From Cotesia glomerata (Eukaryota > Arthropoda > Insecta > Hymenoptera > Braconidae): DNA of 64,000 bases. Within the stretch, counting starts at the first letter, position 1. Every line of letters begins with the position of its first letter. Shown piece by piece: positions 1 to 12,696 of the stretch. The notes beneath the pieces are model-generated. The model saw nothing but the letters and a program-made list of their open reading frames with translations, did not search any database and had not been told where the DNA came from. Position numbers and translations under genes: made by a program. Location of the stretch: positions 23,470,474 through 23,534,473 of the forward strand of contig NC_058159.1 in NCBI RefSeq assembly GCF_020080835.1. Direction: 5' to 3'.

Positions 1-500
1 AGTCAATCACCAAACAATCACTCAAAAATAACTAACGGCAGTAAAAAACTCAGCTTCGCTCAACAGAATTAAAATGATCTCTTCTTTTTTTTTTTTCTTT
101 TTAATTAACTCAGGTATTACCGTTGAAAATTTACAGCCACCAAGTCTTGTTAAATTCTCGGTCATCTAGTGACACCTGTCATATTATATACTTCACTTGT
201 ATGTACAAAAATAACCGTTTTTTGTTTTTTAAACAAAAGAAAATAACTGAGTGGTGTTAGGCATAAAGCGCGGGAAAGGTATGAATTTAAAAAAAAAACA
301 ATCTGTCTTTTTTATTATCACTTTTGTTAATAAAATAATCTTGAATTATTTTATAAACTAACACTCGATTGAAATTGAACGTTTTAAAAACAATGAGTGA
401 AAAAACGAGAGTTTAAAATTGCGGATAAAAAACACGGCGTATTGATTGAACACTCCCGAATTTAAACAAAATAAATAATAAAAACTTTTAAATATATTAT
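1..500. other. AT-rich stretch, no gene seen
   Basis: AT-rich sequence with poly-T runs and no open frame resembling a protein. Nothing recognisable is present. Confidence 0.5.
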
Positions 501-579
501 TAAAAATAAAATATTATTATGCATCCATAATATATATGTATCGACATAATAATAATAATAATAATAATATTAACAATAT

Positions 580-1250
580 TACTCTCCTACACTCACGACC
601 TGGTTCGACGAAGGAGCAAACGCGTGTGTGCCTCGCGAGCCGGAGGGAGCAGTCGCCGAGTGCCGTTGAGAGAGAAAGAGTGAGCCTCTGCCCCCGCAGA
701 GATCCGCGGAAAGACCCGAACCGGCCCGAGGAGGAACGAGCACGCGCACGAAGCTTCACGAACCGTCACAACCCCCAGATCCCCCAGGTTCTCGACACCT
801 ATGTCTGTCCTTGTTGAGGACAGGGGCACACGACCCACACGAACAGAAAGCAGAGAGGTGGATATACCGAGCAACTTTAAAGCAGATGAGCATGAGAACG
901 GGTACGGTGGGTTAAATGTGTACGTGTATGGGAGAATAGAAGCTGGTATGGAGTGAATGTGATGCTGGATGCTGGATGCTGGATGCTGGTACTGTTAGGT
1001 GGTGATGCTGCTTCTGATACCAGAGCAAGACCTGCTTTTACTGTCTTCTGTCTTGCTACTGTTCTTCTTAATCTATATGATTCTTTCTCTTGCGCATCGC
1101 GCATCCTCGTCCTCATCTCCCTACTTTCTGCCTCTGCTCAGTCGTACTGTATAAGTAGTCTAAGTAAGGCTTCAAGCATTAAGCATTAAGGTTCTGGATC
1201 TCGACTCTGACCGTATGGTCACCGGTACAGGTGTACACCGTCTGGGCTAT
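580..1250. promoter_or_regulatory. GC-richer island, possible promoter or 5' UTR exon
   Basis: This block stands out from the AT-rich surroundings by its many CpG dinucleotides (about 600-740) and a short tandem array of GATGCTG units near 960-990. Open frames on both strands are low-complexity or shadow each other and match no protein I recognise. An island of this kind in an AT-rich insect genome is often a promoter or 5' untranslated exon of a neighbouring gene, here one that could lie to the left of the window. This is inference from composition only; strand and start site cannot be told. Confidence 0.3.
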
Positions 1251-3360
1251 CGCCATTGCTTCTCATAATTGATATTAGCGCTTCTCATATCATTATCTTT
1301 CCCTGTACTATTATAGATCGTATTTATTATTATAGCTCTTTATTATTATTATACTATTACGATTGCTTACTCTAATTATTTCGCTTTACACACTGGCTTT
1401 TAGGCAAACTCCTCGTAAACACGCTATATATAATGACTATCAACTATATGTATGAATATTATTTAGCTGTGTGCTGAGTTAATTTGTAATTTTAATTCAT
1501 AATTATGCATTATGGAGCTTTTTTTTTAATTAATTGTTGTGTTTGTCTTTGTGTTCGTTTTCTTATGTGAAAAATTTTGCTGAGATAATAACAGATTGTT
1601 GTTACGTTAAATAGATTTTTTTTTAAACCAGCTGGGGTACATAAAATGTTTGTAATTTTTTTTTATCATTGAGGAGGTTTAATCATTATCCACAAAACGA
1701 CTATATTGATCTTTTACATTATAGTTTCAGTTGTAATTTAATTTTAAAGTTTAATCACTTAACCGTAGAAATTATTGAGGATTGAATCATTAAAATATTG
1801 AAATTCTTTACACTAAAATTAGCAGATTAATGAAAATTCTTTGGTTAAATTATATAAATAAATTATCAATAAAACAGATGTTTTCAAAATTTTTTTATTT
1901 CTACAGATGAAATTTTCTTATAATTTTTTTTTTTCCATAATTGACTTATTTAAAAAATCATAAAAATTATAAAATGTGTGTTTAAATATCGTTTTAATTT
2001 GTCCGAGTTTTAAAAAAATCGAATTTGAAAAATATATTTTTGAATAATAATGATAATGTTTACCGACCAGATGGAGTTATAAAAAATTATAAATTAAGTA
2101 TTAAAGCATACAAGGTTACTTTTTTTGCAATGAAATATAAAGTGTACCTAAAAAGTTGTTTATTTATTTATTTAGTAAAAGTTTTACAGACCCTAAAGCA
2201 TTAGCTCCCTTAGGACCTTCGATACAGTATTATATATAAATCAATATCACTCTAAAATAACTATACAATATTAAAGAATAATAAAAAATGCATACAATAA
2301 GACATAACATGATAGTATGTTGACATATTATAAATTAATTTAAACCGAAAATTAATCAACTATTATTGAAAAACAAAGATAAAAATTAAAAAATTCGGAG
2401 TATTATTGGTGTTTGATTTTAGAAAGTCGTTTTCATTACATCTTCATATTTTGAGATCCCACAGGGAGCTATTCTATTTATAGCTGGATGTCCAGCAGTG
2501 GGTGTGCGTATGTGCGTAAATAAATTTTGTCGTTCGATATCTCAAGAATGAATTTACCGAATGAAATTTGACTTAAAACATTAGAAAGGATTTGTTGCGA
2601 CTTATGTCAATTTTGATTTTGCAAAAACTGAATTAAAATCGGACGATCTGGTCAGAAAAATATCACTAAGTTTAAGAAAAGAAAAAATCTACTTCAAATT
2701 TTTTGCTTTGTACGAATGCACGCGATAACGAATGTTCCATTAATTTATTTAAGTGCAACAAAGAGGATGAATGCTGTTATCACTTAATGTGAGTTTTTTG
2801 GAGGATTTCCCGAGTGCTCGTAATCTAGATTTAAAGCCAGAAATTTGTACTTGTGATGTAAAAACTTAAAAACTTCAAAGTATAATTGTAGTTGCATCAA
2901 CATTTTTTTGTAACTAAGATGAAAAATTCGACCTTTGTGTCCTTATCATGGAAAACTTTACGTACAATTTTGTAAATATGCTTTTTTTTTAATTTTTTTT
3001 CATTATTACTAAAATTTTTCTTTTCAAAAATCACTGAAAAATTTATAAATTTTTAAAAATAATAAAGAGAAAATTTTTTATACCTATTATTTTTAATATT
3101 TGACAACTTTCTTCTCAAATAAAATGCATTTATCAAAAAGTCAATAATTATCATAAAATATAAAAATGAAGCGCTTTTGTAACTCAATATTGCCACCAAA
3201 TAAAAGCTATTTTATATGCATCGACATTATAATTAATTTTCGTCAACTAGAGCCAATTAAAGAATATTTTGCAATAGTGTCTCTCTAATTATATGTAAAT
3301 AAAATAAGTAAAAAATTATAAACACCAAATAGATAATAAAAAAAATTTATTTAGTCAGAG
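1251..3360. other. AT-rich intergenic sequence, no gene seen
   Basis: No coding exon is recognisable. Around 2520-2570 there is a phrase like the 'sequence-reflex' motifs (ATCTCAAGAATGAAT...ACCGAATG) found in the CA-microsatellite-bearing repeat family elsewhere in the window, so at least part is probably an old repeat relic. Confidence 0.4.
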
Positions 3361-3612
3361 GAGAGTTGAATGATTCAAATAAAATGCATTCTCACAATAA
3401 ATTTTTCCACAAAACAATCGCTCGAAAGTTCTCTTTCAATATTTATTCAGAGCAAAACAAAATTATATATTTATATAAACTTACAAACAAAAGCCGTGAA
3501 AATGTTCCACCTGTTATTTTTTTCTCATTTATTAAATACAAATACTTTTTTTTAAGGTTATTATTAGTACCGATTTTTTTATTACTAATAATATTTTTTT
3601 GTTTATTTTATA

Positions 3613-3752
3613 AGGTAAAAGCCCCAATAGATGATCACGTACCAGTATATGATCACTCCATGTATTTGTATATCTATATTCATAAATATAGGTATACAAA
3701 TACATGGAGTGATCATATACTGGTACATGATCATCTATTGGGACTTTTACCT
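3613..3752. mobile_element. 140-bp palindromic MITE, copy 1 (TA-flanked)
   Basis: The two halves are near-perfect inverted copies: the element starts AGGTAAAAGCCCCAATAGAT and ends with its complement, ATCTATTGGGACTTTTACCT, with one visible mismatch in that stretch. It is flanked on both sides by TA (3611-3612 and 3753-3754), the target-site duplication typical of Tc1/mariner-type elements. A second copy of the same 140-bp length lies at 37064-37203. It encodes no protein, so it is non-autonomous. If transcribed it would fold into one long hairpin. Confidence 0.85.
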
Positions 3753-3759
3753 TATATTA

Positions 3760-5100
3760 TATTGTATACCATTTACTATAAATATACATTACGATATTAG
3801 ATTGTCCTATATAGGTAATGAGTAAAATAGCTTTATAAGCTTGGATTTGTATTGGCATTACAGCTGAACTTGAACAAGATACGGTCGATAAAATAGAAGA
3901 TCTACAATGCGACAGTAATACAGGCTGTATTGCATTAATGCTAACCACAAAACTATGAATATTCGATTTTGCTAAATCATCCCGCTTTTATCTTCACCGA
4001 ACTCATGCGGGTAAAGCAATCGTTTACCGCCGAGTGGAATAAATGTCTAATAGAAGTCGAGGTCTATTCCCTCATCTCCATATCTACTTTCAACTTTCAA
4101 TGATTCAGGTCACGTTAAGATTGCCGATCAAGTGAATAATGAGTAATTTATTCTTTCATTTAACTTGGAATAATAAAAAAGTTTTTAAAATCTAAATGTG
4201 CACACCTACTCAAATCCTCATTTTTTTATTTAATTGTTTACAAATATTTCAATTCAAGATAAAAAATTTTAGAGTATCAACAAATCAATGAATATTATTA
4301 TGTATATCTAATTTTCGAAATAATTTAAGGAGATCCTCCGTTATAAATAACAAAGATTAAGCTTAATAAATGTCTTTTTTGACCGACTTTGATCCTCACT
4401 ATATATACTTTTAGGGTAGCATGCCGTAGTATCGATTTTTTTCTCCTCTGTATATGTGACAAATATTTCATTTTTGACAACTCGAGATTCGAATGAACTA
4501 AAAGAAAACACTGTTAATTTTTTAATGTTTTAAAGATATCAATTTTTTTCTCAAACAATTTAAGTGAACAAATAATATTCATTTAATTTTGGAGTCAATA
4601 GTTTTTAATTATAACTATAACTTGATTTGAATTAACTAGAATTTGTAGCAATATAAAGTTCCATGACAGTTCAAATTAAATTACTCGACTAATTGAATCT
4701 TGTAACTAAATGAATGCCTTCAATTGAGTATTTCACATTTGAGGATTTGAAATAGAAATTAATCCTACGTAAGACTTAGCAAAATCCTCCCTTATCTCGA
4801 ACAATCATTCTCTCTATTTCTCTTCTTGTAGAACGACTACGTTAGCATCAAATGAAACGTTAAAGTACAACTAATCCAGAAACAAATATATTGTTGATAC
4901 CTTATTGAATGTAGACTGCTTGTTACTTTTTATTGACATAGAAAAAATAATGTAAATTTTTTTATAAATTGACTAAAATTTTTCGCTTTTTACATTGTCC
5001 CCTTTTTAAAATATTTAAATTAGGTCTCCATTTTTCTGTAAATTATTATTAACATAAGCAAAAAAAATTACTTTTTATTTACATTATAGACACAGAAAAA
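3760..5100. other. AT-rich intergenic sequence, no gene seen
   Basis: No coding exon or structured repeat is apparent. Short open frames here are AT-driven. Confidence 0.4.
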
Positions 5101-5340
5101 ACGCATATTATCTTCAACCAAGAAAATTTTTGTCATCAATTCGGTAATTTTAGCTCAAAATTATTCTATTTCTTAATTAAAAAAAAAAAAAAAAAAAACA
5201 CTTAATCAAAGAATTCTTGAGTCAACTATTTTCAGTCCTTGTCAAAAAAAACTCAATATTGATTCAAATAATTTTAATATGTCGGATCAAAAATATTATT
5301 TATATTTGGATCAAAAGATATTTGTTTTGATTTAAAATAA
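5091..5340. mobile_element. Degenerate CACAG-ended AT-rich MITE relic
   Basis: The block starts with ACACAGAAAAAA and contains the phrases AACCAAGAAAATTTT and TCAAAGAATTCTTGA that recur in the better-preserved MITEs at 13071-13290 and 17357-17578. The right end is not clear, so this is best read as a decayed copy of that family. Confidence 0.4.
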
Positions 5341-5433
5341 ATATGTGTTTTTCCAGAAGAATTTGGTGTACTCCGTTCAAAATTCAAACCAATTCGGTTC
5401 AAAAAGTTGATGTCTTTATTCAAGATTGTATTA

Positions 5434-5954
5434 TTATTATTATTATGAGTTTTACTTGTATACCGTTTTCTGGTTTTTACAAGGCTAATTGTCTCAGCTT
5501 CTCCGCATATAGTCTTTTTCAACTCTTTATTATCAACATATGCTCCGCTCTATATTATCAACACAATCTTTCAACTCTTTTTATTATCAACATGTTCTCC
5601 GCTCTTTTTATAATCAATATATTCTCCACTTTTTATTATCAACATGTTCTCTGCTTTTTATAATCAACATATCATTTCGCACATAATTCTATTCTCAATG
5701 CGGCTGTGGACCGACTTGTGCTTTCTGTACTGTATTTACCCTATTCCTCACCCCTTTCTATCGGTTGTTGGAATATTGGCGATGGGGAAACCACAGAGAA
5801 AACCCATGCCAGTACAGTCGGCTACCGGAGCGATCTCCGACGGTTGGTGTTGGAACTATTCGAATAACCGTCGGGGCTCGAACCCTCGCCTCACGACATG
5901 ATGCACGAACGAACTAACGGGATAATGACTTAGTCCGCTCGGCCATCATGCCGC
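5434..5954 (-). mobile_element. tRNA-derived SINE, family 1, copy B
   Basis: Read on the minus strand, the element begins GCGGCATGATGGCCGAGCGG (tRNA-like A box) and carries a B box GGTTCGAGCCC at about 5875-5885. The head therefore resembles a Leu/Ser-type tRNA with a long variable arm. After the head comes the shared core (5700-5821), then a tract of roughly 30-bp tandem units built on ATGTTGATAATAAAA, then a stem-loop tail and an AATAATAAT end. A perfect 13-bp target-site duplication CAAGATTGTATTA flanks it (5421-5433 and 5955-5967). It is nearly identical to the copy at 8152-8676, which suggests recent mobility. Open frames across it are not proteins. Confidence 0.88.
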
Positions 5955-5967
5955 CAAGATTGTATTA

Positions 5968-8137
5968 ATTTACTACAAGCTGTGCGCGAATCTTGAGTTG
6001 AGACATCATTTAATTGTTTAAAGAAAATTTTTTACGTGAAGGAAACAAATGAAAAAAATTTCCATTTCAGCCGGAAAACTCAACCTTCGAATTTGTTGTT
6101 CAATGACCAGCACTCTACCAAACAAGCTGTTTGATTTGTCGCACAATATCAGGTTTTTCAGTTCTATGTAAGCAAATAAAAAACTTTGCATAACTCAACA
6201 CTACGCAGACGTGCTATTTACTTAGTTCAGTCAAGAAAATTTTTTTGTTCTTCCGAGGTATACTTTTATCGATTCAAAGCAGCGACGGCCGCAGCTTAAG
6301 ATCAATTAATTGTTGCAGCAAAAACGTTTTGATCTTAATTGAAGAAAATATTTCTTAGTTTACTAAACCATTTTATTGAATTGAGATAAAATTATTTTAA
6401 ACAAAGTATGAAATTATAACAGACTCAATCATAAAAAATTTTGAATCAAAAAAAGAAAATTCAAGAAAATTAATTTTTTTTATAAACTTTCAAATCGTTC
6501 AAATATAATTTAATGTTTGTTATTTTATGATAGTAGAGAAAAAAATTTTTTTCTTTCATAATCTGTCATCGCGTCCCTTCTTTATATATATTAATTTAAC
6601 AAAGTTCGTAGAAAAGTAGACATAGGATGTTAATCAATTACTAATTGTCAATTCATTGCGACGTTTTGGTCATATATTTAACCTTCATCAGGCATCTCAA
6701 CACGCAGTACATAATAAACAGCATATATAATGCACATTTGATCTTATTAATATTTAAATTATATTGCAAATTAATACATTTGGTAAAATTATTATTTTGA
6801 ACTATAAAAGCAACAAATGAAAACATGTGACCTATAGCTGGTTTTTTTTTTATGTATTATGCAACCGCTTTTTTCTGAGATACTATTATTCAAGGATAAT
6901 ATTATTCATTTTAACTTTATTTTCTTTGCGGAAATCAATTTTTTTTAAGACAATTTAAATCTTAGTATTTCCAGAAGTACCTCGTTTTGAGCCCCCCCCC
7001 CCTCCTCCTCCTCCTTCTCCATACTATTATACTATTTTGCACGACTCATGATGAGAAGCATCAAAGAGTGCTTTACGATCGAAAAATTCTGTTTGCTTTT
7101 TTTTTTTGCTACTGTTTTTTTCTGTAATTATTTTCAAATCGAGACATTAAATTTTTATTTTAATCTTTACAAATTTCTACTCAAAAAATATTAACCTACT
7201 TTAACAGAATGAGCAGTAAATTTTCGAGTGCTTTTTTCTCTAGGTGCAAATGTTATCATCCTTATAATAATTATAATTTAAATATTTATAATTATCAAAC
7301 AACATTAAATATAGATAAACATAATATAATATATTCAAACGTGTGGAAATATATCAATATTGGAGTGTTATTAAACACTTATTGACAAAATTAATTATAT
7401 AATAATAATCTACGTATAAATGAATTTATTCAAAAGTTATTGTACATGAGTATATTTATATTCAACATCAGCTTTTTATACAACCTGTATGCATTCTCTC
7501 TCATATTTTCAGGAAATAGATAATTATGATAGTGGATGACAGTGACAGCAGTCAGATGACGCTTTCATTATAATTTAACACAAATACGCCGTGTCAACTA
7601 AAATTTTGTTACGCCCCAAAAGCACGTTAATATATGTATATTTCACATATCCGTTAAATATATCCACCCGCATATACACCACGATACAAATCACGTGTTA
7701 TCATTTGAAAATTTATTCATTAAACCAGAGTACCATTATATTTATAAACACCTCAAAAATAATTCATTGCTAATATTAATTAATATCACACATAATGGTA
7801 TGGTGTTATTGTATACATTATACATAATGTGAATGTGACAATTAATCAAACACCAATCTGTGGCAATTATTCAAATGTACGATTGAGACATGTGTTAATT
7901 AAGGACGCTCTCGCGGGATCTCAATGTGTAATCTAATTTATTGTTTTGTTTATTTTCAATTATAACGTAAAATGTATATTACAACGCGGTATTTCGGGTT
8001 GAACAAAAGAGAAGCATTTAAAAAAATCGCTTTGTGAACATTATCTAAGCTTAAAAAGGCCATTCGACAACCGAAATGGGAATAGATTTTTTAAAGTTAT
8101 AAAAAACTTTCAGGATCGTTAAAACTAATACAATAGT
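5968..8137. other. AT-rich intergenic sequence, no gene seen
   Basis: No coding exon is recognised. A polypyrimidine run (C9 followed by CTCCTCCTCC) lies near 6992-7018. Confidence 0.4.
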
Positions 8138-8151
8138 ATAATTTCATCAAA

Positions 8152-8676
8152 AGAGCGGCATGATAGCCGAGCGGACTAAGTCATTATCCCGTTAGTTCGA
8201 TCGTGCATCATGTCGTGAGGCGAGGGTTCGAGCCCCGACGGTTGTTCGAATAGTTCCAACACCAACCGTCGGAGATCGCTCCGGTAGCCGACTGTACTGG
8301 CATGGGTTTTCTATGTGGTTTCCCCATCGCCACTATTCCAACAACCGTTAGAAAAGGGTGAGGAATAGGGTAAATACAGTACAGAAAGCACAAGTCGGTC
8401 CACAGCCGCATTGAGAATAGAATTATGTGCGAAATGATATGTTGATTATAAAAAGCGGAGAACATGTTGATAATAAAAAGTGGAGAACATGTTGATTATA
8501 AAAAGAGCGGAGAACATGTTGATAATAAAAAGAGTTGAAAGATTGTGTTGATAATATAGAGCGGAGCATATGTTGATAATAAAGAGTTGAAAAAGACTAT
8601 ATGCGGAGAAGCTGAGACAATTAGCCTTGTAAAAACCAGAAAACGGTATACAAGTAAAACTCATAATAATAATAAA
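8152..8676 (+). mobile_element. tRNA-derived SINE, family 1, copy A
   Basis: Plus-strand copy of the element at 5434-5954. The A box (TAGCCGAGCGGA, 8164-8175) and B box (GGTTCGAGCCC, 8225-8235) mark an RNA polymerase III promoter of tRNA origin. The shared core runs 8288-8409. About six imperfect 30-bp units of the form GCGGAGAACATGTTGAT follow, then a tail with CTTGTA...TACAAG able to form a stem, and a terminal AATAATAATAAA. A 14-bp target-site duplication ATAATTTCATCAAA (8138-8151, 8677-8690) bounds it exactly. Non-autonomous: it needs a LINE reverse transcriptase in trans, none of which is in this window. Confidence 0.9.
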
Positions 8677-9129
8677 ATAATTTCATCAAATACTGATGAA
8701 TGAGTAGGTAATTTTTGGTTTAGGAAAATGAAATGACATAAAAATTGAATTTTATTTCATTACATAAGTTTTCAGATGAAATTTACAGAAATTCAATAGG
8801 TTATCGCATTCAAAAATCATTTAAAGAAATGTGATTTATTTTTCATTTTGAAAACTGCACGCCTTATAGCGCGAAGCACGTGAAGTACTGTTTTACTCCC
8901 GACTCGTCAAGGTTAAGCAATTTTGTGATCTCTAAATGCCTCCATCACATATTGCACTTATACAATAATATGAGTAAATGTACATCGAGAGAACACTTGA
9001 AGTAAACCATCTGACACTTCCTAAAAATCATTTTATGTTGCTATTTAGAAAAAAAAACGTTTCGAAAAAAATCTCATGTGAATGTCTTTTTTTAAACTTT
9101 TTTTAAACTACAGTCTTTGCTTTGTCATT

Positions 9130-9540
9130 ATTGGATGAAACTTCAGGATTATTTAAGCTTCCCTGACTATCCCCGCGATGTTGTCACTATGTCTGTGTGT
9201 ATGTTTGTTTGCGTTTACAAATTGTATATAGGACTTAAAAAACTACATAGATTGCTGCTATCCGCGTTCACCGATTTTCAAATTGGTTAACTCATTCAAA
9301 AGCTATTATGGCAAATTGAAAATGAAAAAAATACTGTTTCATCAAACATCCATCAGATTTTTGAGCTCGAAGAGCTCAAAAGCATAGAACATCTTCATTT
9401 TTGAGCTCGGAGAGCTCAAAATAACACAAAAATATTGCAACAGGCGGCAACGTCGGAAGCGCTTATAATGACTGAATTTACCGGGAAGTTGCAGGGATGG
9501 TCTCTAGGGTCAACCGTTTTCCAAATTTTTGCAAATCATC
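9130..9540 (-). mobile_element. Fragment of the TTCCCG repeat family
   Basis: Contains CTTCCCTGACTATCCCCGCG, a GTGTGTATG remnant of the internal CA microsatellite, the FTTTGAGCTC-type palindrome (TTTTTGAGCTCGAAGAGCTC, 9358 on) and the end phrase GGGAAGTTGCAGGGATGGTC with GGGTCAACCGTTTT. These phrases occur in the same order in the fuller copy at 18811-19850. It is truncated and interrupted on the right by the TTAA-flanked element at 9547. Confidence 0.65.
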
Positions 9541-9546
9541 TGTTAA

Positions 9547-10213
9547 GGAGGTATTGCCCAAACTCACTTTTCTTACAATATTCTTCAATTTTTGAATACG
9601 CGTATTTTTAAGTGTCCTCTATACGAATAAATTTTTTTTAATTTAATTTTTTTTAATAGTAAAAAAAAAAAAAAAAAAATTTTATTTTGTTGAGGAAATT
9701 TTTTATGAAAATTATTTTTATTCTGAGTAATTTTTTTTTTTCTGAAATTATAATTATAAATACTATAATTATTATTATTATTATTATTATTATTTTTATA
9801 ATTATAAATAACAGAAAATTTTTTACTAGAATCGTAAATTTACAAGCATGTATGCTTGCGGTGCTAATTTTCGAAATATTAGCAATTAAAAATCGTACAT
9901 TTAACATGCATTCCCTATCTTGACCGTAGTTAGAGTGAAAATTTTATTGAATAACAACCATACTTTTCTTAGGATTTTTTTGAAAAACTGAGAATATTTA
10001 ATTGAAGTTATAACAAGTATTTTTTTTATCAAAAATAACACAAACGAGCGGTATTCATTTTTTTATAAGAAATGTTTGAAGTTAGTGACTTTGGATATTT
10101 TACGTGAGTGGAAGTAAGTGAGCGATAGTCTGTAAAAAGAGGCAGCACTAATGCGTGAGAAAGAAACCAATAGCCCTAACCTATTGGTGTCTTTTTCTTG
10201 GGGCAATACCTCC
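9547..10213. mobile_element. TTAA-flanked non-autonomous element with GGAGGTATTGCCC termini
   Basis: The ends are inverted copies: GGAGGTATTGCCCAA on the left and TTGGGGCAATACCTCC on the right. TTAA lies immediately outside both ends (9543-9546, 10214-10217). A TTAA target duplication is the hallmark of the piggyBac superfamily, although other elements occasionally use it. The interior is AT-rich with no transposase frame. It interrupts a relic of the TTCCCG family, so it is younger than that copy. Confidence 0.65.
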
Positions 10214-11870
10214 TTAAACATATTCTTAGCTGAAAAATAAAAAACAATGCGCGAAATTTCAAAAGGTTTAAACACATGGATTATTATTTACTATTATAAA
10301 TTTTACGTACCGTCAGAAAACGCTTCTTTCAAAATTTGAAGATTTTTTTTAATTTTGTAATTTGTGACCTTAAAATAAACAAAATAAATATGACAAATAG
10401 TTACATCAGTAAGTTGTTTGATGAAAAACAATTATTGTAAATTGATAATAAAAAAGGGGAAACTATAATTGAGCCAACAATCAGCATAAAGTAATTAGAG
10501 TCTCCAGTCGCGCAATTATTAATTAGCGAAACCTCAACAGCGTCAGTAGAAGGGATATGTATGGCACATATACGATGGAAAGATCACGAGAGAGCATTTT
10601 GGTTTCTACTCGAATAATCATGCAAACAACGTTGGCAATAATGTCGACTTGTGCAAAACGAATATATCATATGTATCTATAAACATATATGGTGTAGAAG
10701 TGTTGGTGATGTTTCCGTCGTACAGTAAGTTGTATGACGGTGATCTGGCATTTGCCATTGCGGCGGGTGCCTAAAGCCAAAAGCCAACGTTTGGTTGTTA
10801 TATTATTCCTAAATCAGTCGAGCGAAGCCCTGCGAACGACGTCAACGTGGCCATGTAACTAAGTCTCGTTGAATGTTTCACTCTAGCCATATTCTACAGA
10901 TACAGATACAGGTACAGAGATAGAGATAGAGACAGAGACACGATGAAACAATATAATATATAGTGATAGGAACGATTAACAAGTAAGAGAGCAAAAGAGC
11001 AAGAGAGTAAAGTTTTAACCCTCTGAAACCATTGCAGCAAATGACAAAGGAAATATATGATAAATACAGATCCAACTACACAAATAGAGAATTGTGTATC
11101 CTATAGGAAAGGGGTTAGTTGATCGAGACGCACTTGATGACCCTTGCACCCTGACTGGCTCTGTATAACACTACTCTCTATATCTCATATTATACTACTA
11201 TACAATATACTATGCAGTATGTCAACGACTATAATCGATATTTTCCTCATACGTGTCTCTGGACGGTAATAACTATGACCCGGCGACTATTATGATGTAC
11301 GTTTGATAGGTCGTTGCGACAAGGGGTAGCACGTTATCGAGTGAATGACCTGGTTATATTGCGTGCCAATCTTTCTTATATTTTTCCTATTCCACCGTAC
11401 ACTAGATATATTATATATTCTTGTTTTTATTATACATTTTTTGTAACTCTTTATCGTCATTATTATTACGTGCATACCGTCTTTGGCAGATGCACGCTAT
11501 CGCTGTGCGAACATGAAACACTTTTAACTATTTAATTGTGTCAACTGTGGTAACTGCTTTTTTATTTCAACTCACTTTGTTGCTAATATTTTATTTTTTT
11601 AATGCTCAGTATGATTATAATACACTTTATTGTCGTTTCTATCAGAATGGACATCTACAAAACAAATTTTATGTAAAAATATGAAACTTCATAATACACC
11701 CACGGATAATTAAATTATATGTGATCATACATGAATATTTGTCCGGGTCTGAACATTTATAATTGTGTAGATTTTATACATTTTTTAAATAAAATAATCA
11801 TCAAAATGGTTTAACATCGGTTACATGGTCTCATATGATTTCTTCTAAGGGTCATCAAGATGATAATTTT
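10214..11870. other. Less AT-rich intergenic stretch, no gene seen
   Basis: From about 10500 to 11540 the sequence is more complex and less AT-biased than its surroundings and appears free of the repeats recognised elsewhere. I see no convincing coding exon. It might hold a regulatory element or non-coding exon, but nothing in the sequence proves it. Confidence 0.3.
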
Positions 11871-11919
11871 TTAATTATAAAGCATCGTTATAAATTTAAA
11901 ATTTAAGCAATAGGAAAAA

Positions 11920-12140
11920 ACACAGATATAAGACAATTTGGTAAGGGAAGGGCTTGATATATTGAATACAAAATTAGCTTGAATCAAGACAAATAATTTT
12001 TTAATCAAGTATAAAATTGCCTTAAACCAAGAATACTTTTTCAGTTCAAGAGTTTTTCTATTGTCAAAGCAATGATACTCTACAAAATGATTTTTTTGGT
12101 TCAAGAATTTTTTTTTTTTAATCAAGTTTATTTTTTTTCA
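11920..12140. mobile_element. Degenerate CACAG-ended AT-rich MITE relic
   Basis: Begins near ACACAGATATAAG and ends TTTATTTTTTTTCAGTATG, with internal phrases GCTTGAATCAAGACAAATAA and GGTTCAAGAATTTTT shared with the copies at 13071-13290 and 17357-17578. The termini have decayed. Confidence 0.5.
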
Positions 12141-12696
12141 GTATGCAAATGAATTAAATTGAAAGATATAGCCTGGTATCAGCTCTTAATATTATTGAAA
12201 ATTGAATGAAATTTTTTTTCAAAATGTACAATGATGTACTAACTGAAATGCTTATTAAAGACTCAATAAAAGAATCAAATTAATACTAGAGCAATTTATC
12301 AGTATTTTGACATTATTTTCTGTTATATATTCGAAAATTCGAGCCAATTATTACTAACAAAACTACTACTGAAAATAACCTTCGACCGGTCCAAAATAAT
12401 ATATATACCCTTAGGGTCCTTTGATAATGACAAAAATTAAATAAAAAGAGGAAACTGCTTTTAAACTTAGATTTAATTTCAGCGACTGATTCAATATTAA
12501 AAATGCATTAAAGAAATACTGATAATGGTTTTTATAAAATAAACTTTTTTTTTACTATTAAGATTTTACTATTCAATTAGAGCAATGAGAACTTGTCACG
12601 TTTAATGCAAAAAAATTTGATTCTATTTTAAGAAAATTATAATCTTACAATCACTCAACCGGATGTAAAATTGTAAAAGTGATTCAAAGTATAATT

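Noticed and set aside
5644..5901. Open frames across the SINEs (also 8208-8465, 8446-8664, 12746-13105)
   Set aside because: They read through tRNA-like and core SINE sequence and recur in copies only because the DNA is repeated. No protein family.
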